In this document: positions 44,639 through 57,989 of the stretch, one piece after another
Position numbering within the stretch: the first letter of the stretch is position 1
Layout: every line of letters starts with the position of its first letter
Origin: Mycobacterium sp. 1164966.3
Lineage (GTDB): Bacteria > Actinomycetota > Actinomycetes > Mycobacteriales > Mycobacteriaceae
Length of the DNA stretch: 64,000 nt
Assembly: GCF_001665395.1 (NCBI RefSeq)
Contig: NZ_LZSG01000018.1
Coordinates: forward strand, 1-64,000
Direction of reading: 5' to 3'
Notes under the pieces: model-generated
The model's input: the letters and a program-made list of their open reading frames with translations, nothing else
What the model was told of the DNA's origin: nothing
Databases searched by the model: none
Made by a program: the position numbers and the translations under genes

Positions 44639-45760
44639 TCAGCTCATCGTCAGCTGGGCGATAAGGGTTGTGATTGCCTCGGCAGCATCCTGCGGAATTG
44701 GGCGGTCGGATTCGGCATCTTCGAGGACATCGATCGGCAGTCCTGCGGCGGTCGCGGCCTCGTCGAGGCTTATCTCGGCGCGATGGCGAGCTCCGTGCAA
44801 GCGTTGACCCAGCGTGGCGCGGGGGGATCCCGCGGCGCGGGTCATCAGGTCGTTGTAGGTGCGCCGCACGCTGCTCAACGCCAAGACGACGGACGGTGTC
44901 CCTTTGGCGTTGCGCGCGGCGTTGGCCGCCACCTTCTCGAGTTTCCGCAGATCAGCAAGGATGCTGCTGGCGCGCGGGGTGAAGTCGGGATCCGACGGGT
45001 CAGGCAGGGCCGTGATTGCCGCGGCGATGCTGTGCATGGCCAACTCGACCGCCTCGGCCATCAACGGCGCCCGCACGGTATCGCTGAACGCTTCGGTCGC
45101 CTGGTCGGACGGAGCGGCGGCGGGTGCGCCGGGCGCGGCGGCCGCTCCGCTGCGGATGCGAGCGATGGTGCCGGGCGGCCAATTCAGCACCTTCTCCAGC
45201 TTCGACAGCGTCGCGCGGCGCGGCCAGCTGCGGCCCTTCTCGAACGCGATCAGGGTGCCCGCGTTGATGATCTTGTCCCGGGCAAGGCTGCGTTGCGTGA
45301 GCTCGAGTTCATTCCGGCGCGCGGCTACCGCGCGGCCGGCACGCGCGACACCGGGATCCGTCTCACCTTCCCACCACTCGTCCTCGTCAGGCTCGGCCAC
45401 GTCGAGCACACCTGTTACTTCGAGTGAGTCGTCAATCGGTTGACCGGGCCTCAGGCTCACCGGAATCCCGTCGGGGGCGCCGAGGTGAATCGTGGTGGGG
45501 CCGGTGATGAGCACCGAGTTGCGGCGCACGTCGTCCAGGTACATGCCATTGGTGCTGGTGTCGATCGCTTCCCAGCCGTCGCGGCGCGGTTCCAGTCGAA
45601 GATGCCACCGGGAGATCCGGTCGTCGGTGATCCGCATGGCCGCCCCGGCGTCTCGGCCGATGACGGCGACGCCGGACCGCGGGTCGAGGGTCTGTGTTTC
45701 TGCCCCGATTTGCACCGCCAGACGCGGTGCGACCGGCGGAGCGCCGTGGTCAATTGTCAC
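44639..45760 (-). CDS. FHA domain fused to two XRE-type HTH domains
   Basis: From GTG 45760 (GGGAG upstream) the product is 373 residues. The N-terminal FHA domain (about 12-100) has the phosphothreonine-binding signature: VIGRD, SRWH and TNGMYL. The middle has an XRE helix-turn-helix (LTQRSLARDKIINAGTLIAFEKGRSWP, residues 160-190). The C-terminus has a second XRE-like unit (LGQRLHGARHRAEISLDEAATAAGLPIDVLEDAESDRP). Most likely it is a DNA-binding regulator responding to Ser/Thr kinase signalling. No gene of this kind is at this locus in M. tuberculosis. Its target is unknown. Confidence 0.78.
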   Translation of the reverse strand: MTIDHGAPPVAPRLAVQIGAETQTLDPRSGVAVIGRDAGAAMRITDDRISRWHLRLEPRRDGWEAIDTSTNGMYLDDVRRNSVLITGPTTIHLGAPDGIPVSLRPGQPIDDSLEVTGVLDVAEPDEDEWWEGETDPGVARAGRAVAARRNELELTQRSLARDKIINAGTLIAFEKGRSWPRRATLSKLEKVLNWPPGTIARIRSGAAAAPGAPAAAPSDQATEAFSDTVRAPLMAEAVELAMHSIAAAITALPDPSDPDFTPRASSILADLRKLEKVAANAARNAKGTPSVVLALSSVRRTYNDLMTRAAGSPRATLGQRLHGARHRAEISLDEAATAAGLPIDVLEDAESDRPIPQDAAEAITTLIAQLTMS

Positions 45761-46173
45761 TGCTGACTCCCGTTGTCCGTGCAAGCTGCGCCTACAGATG
45801 CTACATCTTTCCTGCGACGTGATCGGGCGCTGAATCGCGGAAGCGCTTCAATACTCACCCGCCACCACGCAGCCAAGGTGGCGTCGGCCCGGCAAACACA
45901 TTGTGAGATGCGGATAGTCATAGCGGGCTGAAGTGTCTATTGGCGCAGTTCAGCCACGCAATCGGAAGCCTGGCCGCGCATTCCGGACGTAGCGCTACAG
46001 ATAATATGTTGCATAAATGCCACTGCTTCGTTTATAGTCGTGGCATCCGCGCGTCCGAGAGCGAGCTAGAAGCGATGAGTGCAGGCATGAGGCCCCAGCG
46101 GAGGGCGACCGGGCCGGTCGAGGGGTTGGGCCGGGTCGTGCCGCCGAATCGGCCTGCTAGCGGGAAGGAATCC
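45761..46173. promoter_or_regulatory. Divergent promoter region with sigma-A-like promoter
   Basis: This 413-base gap lies between the FHA-XRE gene and a lipoprotein gene. It is notably AT-richer than its surroundings at 46000-46040. TTGCAT (46009-46014) and TATAGT (46033-46038), 18 bases apart, form a good sigma-A-like promoter for the lipoprotein. No repeat or RNA gene was recognised. Open frames upstream of 46174 do not look coding. Confidence 0.5.
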
Positions 46174-46962
46174 ATGATGTCCCCAGCCACGAATCTGTCT
46201 GAACCTGCTGGTCGCGCTCGAGGGCGCGGGCGTCGCGCCGGTCGGGCGCGGATTGCTGTCGGTTTGCGGGGCGCCACGTTCGCAGCCTTCGGCCTGTGTC
46301 TGATGCTGACCGGCTGCTCAGTCACCACCGCGGGCCGACCGACCGCCGCACCTGACCTCGGTCGTTGGCAGCCCGCGCCCATTCAGCCCGCGCAACTCAA
46401 CGGGCTGTTGCTCTCCCCGAGCGAAGTCAACGACATCGGTGGATCGACCGACCTGACCTTGCGCAGCACGCTCTCTCAGATGGCCACCGACGACGAGAAT
46501 GTGATCGGCCGTCACTGCCTGGATATCTACTCGCCGGTCCAAGAGACCGTCTACCGCGACAGCAATTGGAACGTCGTGACCGGGCAGCTGCTGAACGATG
46601 CGGAAGCGCAGGGCAGCGCTCGCCACGCGGTCATTCAAGCGCTGGTGGGTTTCCCGGACGCCGAAGCGGCTCAGCAATTCTTCCAGCAGGCCGAACAACG
46701 GTGGTCTGCATGCTCCGGCAGGTCCGCCTTCGTGGTCCGGCCGGGCCATGCCCCCGTCGCCTGGACGTTTCACGATGTCGAGACCAGCGACAACACCCTG
46801 ACCGCGACGCAGATCCCCAGCTTCAGAGACGGCTACACCTGCCAACGAGCGATGGGACTGCGCAACAACGTGATCATCGACACGCTGTGGTGCGGCTTCG
46901 GCACGACGAACCAAGCGGCCCAGGTCGTCGGCAAGATTGCTGCCGCCGTCTCACATACGTAA
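46174..46962 (+). CDS. Lipoprotein with PknH-like sensor domain
   Basis: The 262-residue protein has an Arg/Gly-rich N-terminus and a signal ending in the lipobox LMLTGC (Cys near 48). The sensor domain starts around LLLSPSEVNDIGGSTDL, and NAC/C pairs, ACSGRSAF and RAMGLRNNVIIDTLWC match the PknH extracellular fold. ATG 46174 follows GGAAGGA. It converges with leuA, five bases between stops. Function unknown, presumably sensing or binding at the cell surface. Confidence 0.82.
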   Translation: MMSPATNLSEPAGRARGRGRRAGRARIAVGLRGATFAAFGLCLMLTGCSVTTAGRPTAAPDLGRWQPAPIQPAQLNGLLLSPSEVNDIGGSTDLTLRSTLSQMATDDENVIGRHCLDIYSPVQETVYRDSNWNVVTGQLLNDAEAQGSARHAVIQALVGFPDAEAAQQFFQQAEQRWSACSGRSAFVVRPGHAPVAWTFHDVETSDNTLTATQIPSFRDGYTCQRAMGLRNNVIIDTLWCGFGTTNQAAQVVGKIAAAVSHT

Positions 46963-46967
46963 GTGGC

Positions 46968-48911
<1,944 letters not shown>

Positions 48912-48917
48912 TCAAGA

Positions 48918-48923
48918 ACTCTA
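48918..48923 (-). promoter_or_regulatory. -10 element for leaderless leuL-leuA transcript
   Basis: TAGAGT on the minus strand fits the mycobacterial TAnnnT -10 element. The seven-base gap to the GTG places the transcription start at or next to the G of the start codon. Confidence 0.5.
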
Positions 48924-49097
48924 CCGCGATCCGCGCCGAGCCCAAAACCGCGCCTGAGCGCCGAACCTGGGGCCTAGGGACGATTCGAGCGCAGTTTTCG
49001 TACCTAGAGCCCACACTCGGCACCTGAGAGCCGACGAAATCGGGATGCGCCGCCAAGTATTCTGTTGAGGACTTAATCCACGAGACAGGACAGATCA

Positions 49098-51397
<2,300 letters not shown>

Positions 51398-51399
<2 letters not shown>

Positions 51400-51560
51400 C
51401 ATCCTCCCCGCCCTAAAGGACCAGGATTCCCGGCTCGGCAAGCACCCGTACCTCGTGGAGATCCGAATGTCTTACACCTTCAGCACCGACAGGGTTGAGA
51501 CCAGCCCTGGCCAGAATGACTCTGGCAGCGTTTCGGTCGCGGTCGCTAATTGCCCCGCAG
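51398..51560 (-). ncRNA. Predicted reRNA (omega RNA) of the tnpB element
   Basis: TnpB proteins use a guide RNA made from the 3' end of their gene and the right end of the element. By analogy this RNA spans about 51398-51560 on the minus strand. The guide would begin in the flank, which is the antisense of the asd 3' end (AAATTCGCAGGCCAGCAACT). Inferred, with no direct evidence of transcription. Confidence 0.45.
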
Positions 51561-52552
51561 GACCCGCACACGAAAACCCGTTGCGACAACAGCAGGCGGG
51601 ACTTGGCTCTCGTACCGCAACCGCTGCACGTCATCGTGGTGTAGGCGGGCGGCACCAACACCACCTTTCGGCCCGCCCGCTGGGCGTACTCGATCAATGT
51701 GGCTTTAGTCGCGCCGATGGCGCCGTCGGCAGACTTACGCGCCATACGGGACTTCGCCAGAAACCGCGGCTTGAAATCCTCAACCGCCAACACCCCGTGG
51801 GCGGCAACGACTTTGGTGGCCCACTTACGCGCGTTGTCTTGGCGCTGCCGGGCGACCTTCTTCGACAATTTGGCCACCGCGCGTTTCGCGCCGAAGTAAC
51901 CCTTAGACGCTCCTTGGCCGCGAGCCGGTTTGCGCCGCGCCATAGTGCGCTGCGCACGCGCAAGTTCGCTGGCGGCACGCTTTCCGTGTTCGGGGTGCGC
52001 CAGGTCGTATTGCGGGTCGGTGGTGGTCGCCACCGCGCTCACCCCCCAGTCAACGCCGATGGCCTGATCGCAAGCCGGCAGCGTTTCGCCGTCGCGGCGC
52101 ACGACGAAGCTGGCATACCAGTGCCCGATGCTGTCGCGGTAGACGCGCACACTGCTCGGCTCCGCCGGCAACTCCCGCGACCACACCACCGGGATGCGCA
52201 GCCCACCGGCAAGACACAAACAGCTCTTGCTGAGGGCGAATCCCCGCTTGGTGTAGTTCAAGCTCGGCCGGCAGCGTTTGGCGGACTTAAACTTGCGGCG
52301 CCCCTTGCCCTTGGCGCGCTTGGCGCGGAAATTGCGCAGCATCTGCTGTTGGGTCACCACCGAACCCTGACGCAACCACTCGCGCTCACCCCGCCAGCCG
52401 GTCAAGGTGGTGTCATCGACCCACTCACCCGTTTCGTTGAGTCGTTCCACCGCTCGATTCCACACCCACCGACAACGGTCCCACTCGGCCAGCAACGCCG
52501 CCAGGGCGGCCGCGCCCGGACGCAACCGGTACCGATACCTGACGATGTTCAC
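51413..52552 (-). CDS. tnpB: TnpB RNA-guided nuclease
   Basis: From GTG 52552 the protein is 379 residues, the usual TnpB length. The split RuvC residues are all visible: Asp in GVDWGVS, Glu in LAVEDFKP, Asp in SDRDRNAARV. The zinc ribbon CSGCGTRAKS...CGSCG lies between the last two. An intact active site argues that the protein can still cut. Longer upstream reading frames run into the left end of the element. TnpB is the ancestor of Cas12 and is guided by an RNA from the element end. Confidence 0.92.
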   Translation of the reverse strand: MNIVRYRYRLRPGAAALAALLAEWDRCRWVWNRAVERLNETGEWVDDTTLTGWRGEREWLRQGSVVTQQQMLRNFRAKRAKGKGRRKFKSAKRCRPSLNYTKRGFALSKSCLCLAGGLRIPVVWSRELPAEPSSVRVYRDSIGHWYASFVVRRDGETLPACDQAIGVDWGVSAVATTTDPQYDLAHPEHGKRAASELARAQRTMARRKPARGQGASKGYFGAKRAVAKLSKKVARQRQDNARKWATKVVAAHGVLAVEDFKPRFLAKSRMARKSADGAIGATKATLIEYAQRAGRKVVLVPPAYTTMTCSGCGTRAKSRLLLSQRVFVCGSCGAISDRDRNAARVILARAGLNPVGAEGVRHSDLHEVRVLAEPGILVL

Positions 52553-52646
52553 GCATCGGACGTTACCGACGCGGTACGACAACAGCGCCCATTCCTTCCC
52601 GGCCGAAAGGCCGAGGCTTCCTGGGCGGTAATTAGGTGATCTGCGG

Positions 52647-53798
52647 GTGAAGTCCGCCCGCACCCGCCGGTTTTCGCGATGCTCGCGGTTGGCTGCGTAT
52701 CTCTTTGTCGCGCAGTGCCTTTGGGGTCTGTGGGTGGCTCACGCCGACCCGCCGGCGCCGATTCCGCAGCCGATCCTGCAGCCGCTGGCGCCGGGTCAGG
52801 TGCTGCGCATCGGGCCAACGGCCGGCACCGGAACGCCCACCGGGGACTACGGCGTCGGCGCCACGGACCTGTGCGAGTTCGTCGAGTTCCCGACGCAGCT
52901 GCTGCAGGTCTGCGGCGACAGTTTCGCCGGCCAGGGCGTCGGCTTCGGAGGCTGGTACTCGCCGGTTGCGCTGCACGTCGACACCGCATCGGTCGACGAC
53001 CCCTCCGGGGTGCGCTACACGGGTGTCACCGGAATCAGCCAACCGCTGCTGGCCGATCCCGCCCCGCCCGGAGACTCACAGCTACCCGCCGGAGTGGTGC
53101 AGATCAACCGGCGCAACTACCTGATGGTGACCACCACCCACAACCTCGAGCCGCAGAGCTCGCGGCTGGTCATGCCGGTACCGGCGCGCGCCGGTTGGCA
53201 GACCATTGCCGGATCCCGCCGCGATGCGTCATACCAGGGCGGTCGTCAGACCCAGATCAGCGGATATTATGACCCGATCCCCACCCCCGACTCGGCGAGC
53301 GGATGGGTATACATCGTCGCCAACAGCTTCACCCGCAGAGATCCCGTGATGCTGTACCGCGCAACGCCTCAGACCTTCGTCGACCGGTCTCGCTGGCAGG
53401 GCTGGGCGGCTGGACCCGGCGGCGGATGGAACAGGCCGCCGACGCCGCTGTGGCCCGACAAGGTGGGCGAGATGTGCATCCGGCAGATCGACGGCAAGAC
53501 CGTGCTGTCCTATTTCAACGCCAGCACGGGCGACATGGAGGTCCGGGTCGCCAACGATCCGACGTCGCTGGGCGATGCGCCGGCGACCACGGTGGTGCAG
53601 CACGACGAATGGCCCGAGCCCGCGGAAAGTCTGCCGGCCCCGTATGACAACCGGCTGGCGCAGCCCTACGGCGGGTACATCTCGCCGGGGTCCACACTCG
53701 ACGAACTGCGAATCTTCGTCAGCCAGTGGGACACTCGCGCGCGGGTCAGTGCGCCGTACCGGGTGATCCAATTCGCCGTCAACCCGTTCAAGCCGTAG
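52647..53798 (+). CDS. Secreted DUF4185 protein, Rv3707c type
   Basis: This 383-residue exported protein has a basic start (VKSARTRRFSR), hydrophobic signal (LAAYLFVAQCLWGLWVAHA) and a five-bladed-propeller-like body with repeated aromatic strands (GGWYSPVALHVDTA, ISGYYDPIPTPDSASGWVYIV), the DUF4185 pattern. It matches Rv3707c in position. GTG 52647 is 20 bases from the TnpB element end, so its promoter may lie in or have been changed by the element. The function is unknown. Confidence 0.8.
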   Translation: MKSARTRRFSRCSRLAAYLFVAQCLWGLWVAHADPPAPIPQPILQPLAPGQVLRIGPTAGTGTPTGDYGVGATDLCEFVEFPTQLLQVCGDSFAGQGVGFGGWYSPVALHVDTASVDDPSGVRYTGVTGISQPLLADPAPPGDSQLPAGVVQINRRNYLMVTTTHNLEPQSSRLVMPVPARAGWQTIAGSRRDASYQGGRQTQISGYYDPIPTPDSASGWVYIVANSFTRRDPVMLYRATPQTFVDRSRWQGWAAGPGGGWNRPPTPLWPDKVGEMCIRQIDGKTVLSYFNASTGDMEVRVANDPTSLGDAPATTVVQHDEWPEPAESLPAPYDNRLAQPYGGYISPGSTLDELRIFVSQWDTRARVSAPYRVIQFAVNPFKP

Positions 53799-53892
53799 TC
53801 AGCGGGTACGCGGTAGATCCCGCGAGGTCACGCCGCGCATGACATCCGCGGATTGCAGACGGGGCTGTCGCGTCGAAACCTATGCTGCGCAC

Positions 53893-56800
53893 ATGGGCGA
53901 GTTTCAGGCGTCGCTGCCGCCGGATCTTCCCGGCGTCCCGTCGGCCGAGGGACCTCTGCCCGGCCCGGAGCGACTGGTCGGGCGCCCCCGCGCGTTGGCC
54001 GTGGACTTACTCGGTGAATTGCACGGTCCGCTGTTCTACTCGGACTTCAACGGCGGCATCAGGAAGCTCTATGCATGCTCGCTGGAGCTCGTTGCCGAGC
54101 TTTGCGACGAAAGCCGCTTCGCCAAGAACCTCACGGCAACCCTGGCCCGAGTCAGGCCGTTGGCCGGTGACGGCCTGTTCACGGCCTACCACGGCGAACC
54201 GAACTGGCAGCGGGCCCACGATGTCCTTTTACCGGGTTTCAGTTACGCGGGCTTGCGTGCCTATCACGGCGCAATGCTGGACATCAACTGCAAACTGACC
54301 GACCGGTGGGACGCCAGCGCCGGAGGGCCGGTCGATGTGTCGAACGACTTGCAGAAGCTGGCCATGGACACCGTGGCGCTCGCAGGATTCGGTTCGCGCT
54401 TCGACTCTTTCGACTGCCCGGGCCTGGCTCCGATCCCCCAGAGCTTCACAACGGCTTTGGGGGAGTTGGCATCTGAAACGCCGACGCCGCTGTTCAGCGA
54501 AGAATTGGGCACTTTGTACACCTTCATCGACGGGCTGATAGCCGAGCACAGGTCCGGCGATCGTGAGTTCGAGGACCTGTTGGCGTTGATGCTGCAACAG
54601 GATTCGGACGGCAAACCTGTGCTGGAGACGGAGAACATCCGCAACCAGATCATGACCTTCCTGATCGCCGGTCAGCTCACCACATCCGAACTGATGCCCA
54701 ACGCGCTGTACAACATGGTCAACGAACCGACGGTGCTACATCGGGTGCAGGCAGAGGTAGACGCGGTGTTCGGGGCCGAAGACGACTACCTGCCCGGATA
54801 CGACGACATCGGCAAGCTGACCTATCTGCGGCAGGTCATCGAGGAAACCCTGCGACTGTCCCCGCCGGTGCTGGCCTTTGATCGAATGGCCTTGGAAGAC
54901 ACCGTGATCGGTGGCAAGTATCCGATCAAGCGCGGCGAGGCGGTCACGGTACTCACCGGCGCATTGCACCGCCAGCCGCAGTGGGGTGACAACGTCGAGC
55001 TCTTCGATCCCGACCGCTTCGCTCCCGAACAATCGGCGGCCCGGCCGGCCGCGTTGTTCAAACCTTTCGGCACCGGCGCGCGATCGTGCATCGGCCGGCA
55101 GTTCGCGCTGCATGAGGCGGCCATGACACTGGCCCGGATCGTCCACCGCTACCGCCTCATTGACGCCTACCACTATGTGCCGCAGTGGGAAACTCCGAAC
55201 AGCCGTCGGCCCGTCGGATTCCGGCTTGATGTCCTGCGGCGCACCGAACAAAACCGCCATACCGATGCACCTGGCCCCGACGCCGCTGCCGTACAGAACA
55301 CAGTCCAGCACCCAACGTCGATCACGGCCGGCATCAGGCTGGCCATTTTTCACGGCTCCAACCTCGGCACGTGCCGCGCCCTGGCCCGCCAATTCGCCGA
55401 CGATGCAACGGCTTTGGGCTGCGCAGCGACGGTGGCACCGCTCGACGACGCCGTCGGCGGTTTCCCCGAAGCCGAGGCCATCCTGATCATCGCGTCCTCC
55501 TACAACGGACAGCCGAGCGACGATGCGCGCGCATTCCTCACCTGGCTGCTCGACGCGGACACCACACTGAATCCGACACCCAACCTCGCGGTTCTCGGTG
55601 TGGGTGACCACAACTGGGCCGACACCTACCAGGCGATCCCGCAGCGCATCGACGAGCGCCTCGGTGAGCTGGGCGCCAACCGATTGGTCCCGCGGGCATC
55701 GGCCGACACCTCGGGGGACATGGTCGGCACGATCGAGGAGTTCGCCGCCGCGTTATGGTCTTCGTTGGCTGAACGCTTCGGTGACCCCGACGCTGCGCCG
55801 CTCACGGATGCGGCCGAACCGCTCTACGAGTTGCGCCAGATCGTCGGTCCGGTGACGGCGGCGATGGACGCCCGGTCGTCGGTAATACCGATGACCGTCG
55901 TCGAGAACACCCAACTCGTGAGGCCCGGCCTAGGTCAAGCTAAAACCAATGTCCGCGTGGACCTTCCGGACGGCGTCGACTACCAGACGGGCGACCACCT
56001 CACGGTGATGGCCGACAACCCACCCGAGGTAGTCGACGCGGTTTTGGCGCAACTCGGCATCGACCCCGCATTGAGGCTGGCGATCAATCCTCGACGCAGC
56101 TCTCGGCGGCTCATCGCGCTGGACCGGGAGGTCAGCGCGCGAGAACTGCTCACGCACTTCGTCGAATTGCGAAAACCGGTTACCAGCAGTCAATTACGCA
56201 CGCTTGCTGCGGCCAACAACAATCCTGCGGAGCGCCAGCGGCTCACCGAACTGGCCGAGGTCCCAGACGGCTGCCCGCTCAGCGTGTTGGAGTGCCTCGA
56301 CGAATACCCGGCTTGCGTTCTCACTGGCGCCGAACTGCTCGAACTGCTGGATCCCATGGTGCCCAGGCACTATTCGATCGCATCGTCGTCGATGCTTTCG
56401 CCACGCACGGTGGGACTGGTCGTCAGTGTGCTCGATGCGCCGGCTCGTTCCGGTCACGGTCTGTTCAAAGGTGTCGCGTCCAACTACCTGGCGACAGTCC
56501 AAGCCGGCCAAGTGATCCGGGCGCGCGTGGACCCGGCCCGGCAGGCATTCCGGGCCGGTGCCGATCCGGCCAAGAACGTGATCCTGGTCAGTGCCGGTAC
56601 CGGCGTCGCGCCATTCCTCGGATTCCTGGGTGATCGACTGGCGGCACAGAGAGCCGGAGCGCCGGTGGAGCCTGCGTTGTGCTTCTTCGGAGTGCGTGAC
56701 CCGGAGGTCGATTACATCTTCCGGGACCGGTTCGAGCAGGCCGAATCCATCGGCATCGTGCAGATGCGCCCAGCCTTCTCCCGTGCGCCGCAGGGCGGGA

Positions 56801-57042
56801 TTCGCTACGTGCAGGACCGGATCGCCGCGGACGCGGACGACGTGTGGGAGTTGCTGGGTGACCCGGGCAAGGATGCCCACGTCTACGTGTGCGGCGACGG
56901 CGCGCGGATGGCGCCGGCGGTGCGCGGGTCATTCCTCGACATTTATCGGGCACGCACGGGCACCGACGATGGTCAGGCCCGCGACTGGCTGAATGGTCTC
57001 ATCGAGTCCGACCACTATGTCGAGGACGTTTGGGCGGGGTGA
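53893..57042 (+). CDS. CYP102-like P450 fused to NADPH-P450 reductase
   Basis: The 1049-residue protein, similar in length to BM3, has a P450 domain (1-470) with heme Cys399 in FGTGARSCIGRQFAL, a flavodoxin domain (about 495-640, LAIFHGSNLGTCRALA) and a ferredoxin-reductase-like FAD/NADPH domain (about 690-1049, RHYSIASSS, LVSAGTGVAPF, VYVCGDGARMA). Such self-sufficient enzymes hydroxylate fatty acids. The I-helix reads AGQLTTS (259-265) where BM3 has AGHETTS, so the conserved acid is Leu262. ATG 53893 is chosen; ATG 53839 would add 18 residues. It is not part of the M. tuberculosis gene order. Confidence 0.9.
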   Translation: MGEFQASLPPDLPGVPSAEGPLPGPERLVGRPRALAVDLLGELHGPLFYSDFNGGIRKLYACSLELVAELCDESRFAKNLTATLARVRPLAGDGLFTAYHGEPNWQRAHDVLLPGFSYAGLRAYHGAMLDINCKLTDRWDASAGGPVDVSNDLQKLAMDTVALAGFGSRFDSFDCPGLAPIPQSFTTALGELASETPTPLFSEELGTLYTFIDGLIAEHRSGDREFEDLLALMLQQDSDGKPVLETENIRNQIMTFLIAGQLTTSELMPNALYNMVNEPTVLHRVQAEVDAVFGAEDDYLPGYDDIGKLTYLRQVIEETLRLSPPVLAFDRMALEDTVIGGKYPIKRGEAVTVLTGALHRQPQWGDNVELFDPDRFAPEQSAARPAALFKPFGTGARSCIGRQFALHEAAMTLARIVHRYRLIDAYHYVPQWETPNSRRPVGFRLDVLRRTEQNRHTDAPGPDAAAVQNTVQHPTSITAGIRLAIFHGSNLGTCRALARQFADDATALGCAATVAPLDDAVGGFPEAEAILIIASSYNGQPSDDARAFLTWLLDADTTLNPTPNLAVLGVGDHNWADTYQAIPQRIDERLGELGANRLVPRASADTSGDMVGTIEEFAAALWSSLAERFGDPDAAPLTDAAEPLYELRQIVGPVTAAMDARSSVIPMTVVENTQLVRPGLGQAKTNVRVDLPDGVDYQTGDHLTVMADNPPEVVDAVLAQLGIDPALRLAINPRRSSRRLIALDREVSARELLTHFVELRKPVTSSQLRTLAAANNNPAERQRLTELAEVPDGCPLSVLECLDEYPACVLTGAELLELLDPMVPRHYSIASSSMLSPRTVGLVVSVLDAPARSGHGLFKGVASNYLATVQAGQVIRARVDPARQAFRAGADPAKNVILVSAGTGVAPFLGFLGDRLAAQRAGAPVEPALCFFGVRDPEVDYIFRDRFEQAESIGIVQMRPAFSRAPQGGIRYVQDRIAADADDVWELLGDPGKDAHVYVCGDGARMAPAVRGSFLDIYRARTGTDDGQARDWLNGLIESDHYVEDVWAG

Positions 57043-57184
57043 AAGTGATTCCGGCAGAACACAGTTCGAACCTGCGGTGTCTTGTGCGGTAGAACGGTCA
57101 GCGCCATCGGTGCCAGCGCTTTCCTGAAACAATGTTCGCCGTCAACCCGCGAATAGTCAGCGGCTATTGCCAGGACAAATCGGT

Positions 57185-57193
57185 AGGAGGAAG
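57185..57193 (+). promoter_or_regulatory. Strong orphan Shine-Dalgarno AGGAGGAAG
   Basis: An excellent ribosome-binding sequence lies 60 bases before the best start of the next gene. No ATG, GTG or TTG follows in frame with that gene at a usable distance. This may mean a non-standard start, a sequence error or loss of an N-terminus. Confidence 0.35.
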
Positions 57194-57250
57194 GTATCCG
57201 GTACCGGTGGCGCCGCCCAGGGTGCCGCCCCGACTTCAGACGGGTTGACC

Positions 57251-57871
57251 GTGTACGCGCGCTCTACCACCATCCAGGCGCAGCCATCGTTGATCGACGC
57301 TGGGATTGCGCATTTCCGCGATGTCACTTGGCCCATCCTCCAGGGCATCGATGGTTGTCTCGGCATGTCCGTGTTGGTCGACCGTGGGTCGGGGAGATGC
57401 ATATTGACCAACTCGTGGCAGACAAAAGAGGCGATGCATGCGAGCGCCGAACAGGTGCTGCCGGAGAACAAGCGAGCCGCCGACATTCTGGGCGGCTCGC
57501 CGATCGACAACCTGTGGCAGATCGCGGTCGTGCGCCGCGACGACAGCAAAGGTGCTGGTGCCTGCGTGCGTGCCGCCTGGCTCAAAGCGCGACCGGAGCT
57601 GTTCGACGGCGCCATCGACTTTTACCGGCGGCAGATGCTGCCGGCTATCGAAGGTTTCGACGGCTTCTGCAGTGCCAGCCTGATGACAGACCCCACCGCC
57701 GCGCGGGCGGTGGCGTCGGTGACGTTTGACAGCGCGGAAACGATGGAACGAAGCGCTGACGCGACCGGCGCGTTGCAGACGGCAATGCTTCGCGATCTCG
57801 ACCTCGACCAGGATGACGTCGGCGAGTTCGAGCTGGCCCTTGCTCACCTCAGGGTGCCCCGGCAGGTCTGA
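57251..57871 (+). CDS. Duplicated dimeric alpha/beta-barrel protein (ABM-like)
   Basis: Two repeated halves of about 95 residues (VYARSTTIQAQPSLIDAGIAHFRD and RAAWLKARPELFDGAIDFYRRQ) each follow the antibiotic-biosynthesis-monooxygenase or stress-barrel pattern, including LPAIEGFDGFCSASLM. The domain begins at GTG 57251 (206 residues); TTG 57167 and TTG 57245 are alternatives. The family includes heme-degrading and quinol monooxygenases; the function here is not assigned. A strong ribosome site at 57185-57193 is not in a fitting position. Confidence 0.6.
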   Translation: MYARSTTIQAQPSLIDAGIAHFRDVTWPILQGIDGCLGMSVLVDRGSGRCILTNSWQTKEAMHASAEQVLPENKRAADILGGSPIDNLWQIAVVRRDDSKGAGACVRAAWLKARPELFDGAIDFYRRQMLPAIEGFDGFCSASLMTDPTAARAVASVTFDSAETMERSADATGALQTAMLRDLDLDQDDVGEFELALAHLRVPRQV

Positions 57872-57989
57872 GCCGGTACTGGGCGACGGTAATGCCAGGT
57901 GACGGCAGTTAGCGACAGGTTTCAGCTCACAGCTCCTACATAAGCAGCGCATAGCCGTCACTACTGTTAACCCAGGCATCATGCGTCTC

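Noticed and set aside
45940..46173. N-terminal extension of the lipoprotein gene
   Set aside because: It would place 78 residues before a signal peptide; GGAAGGA before ATG 46174 and the promoter at 46009-46038 fit the short form.
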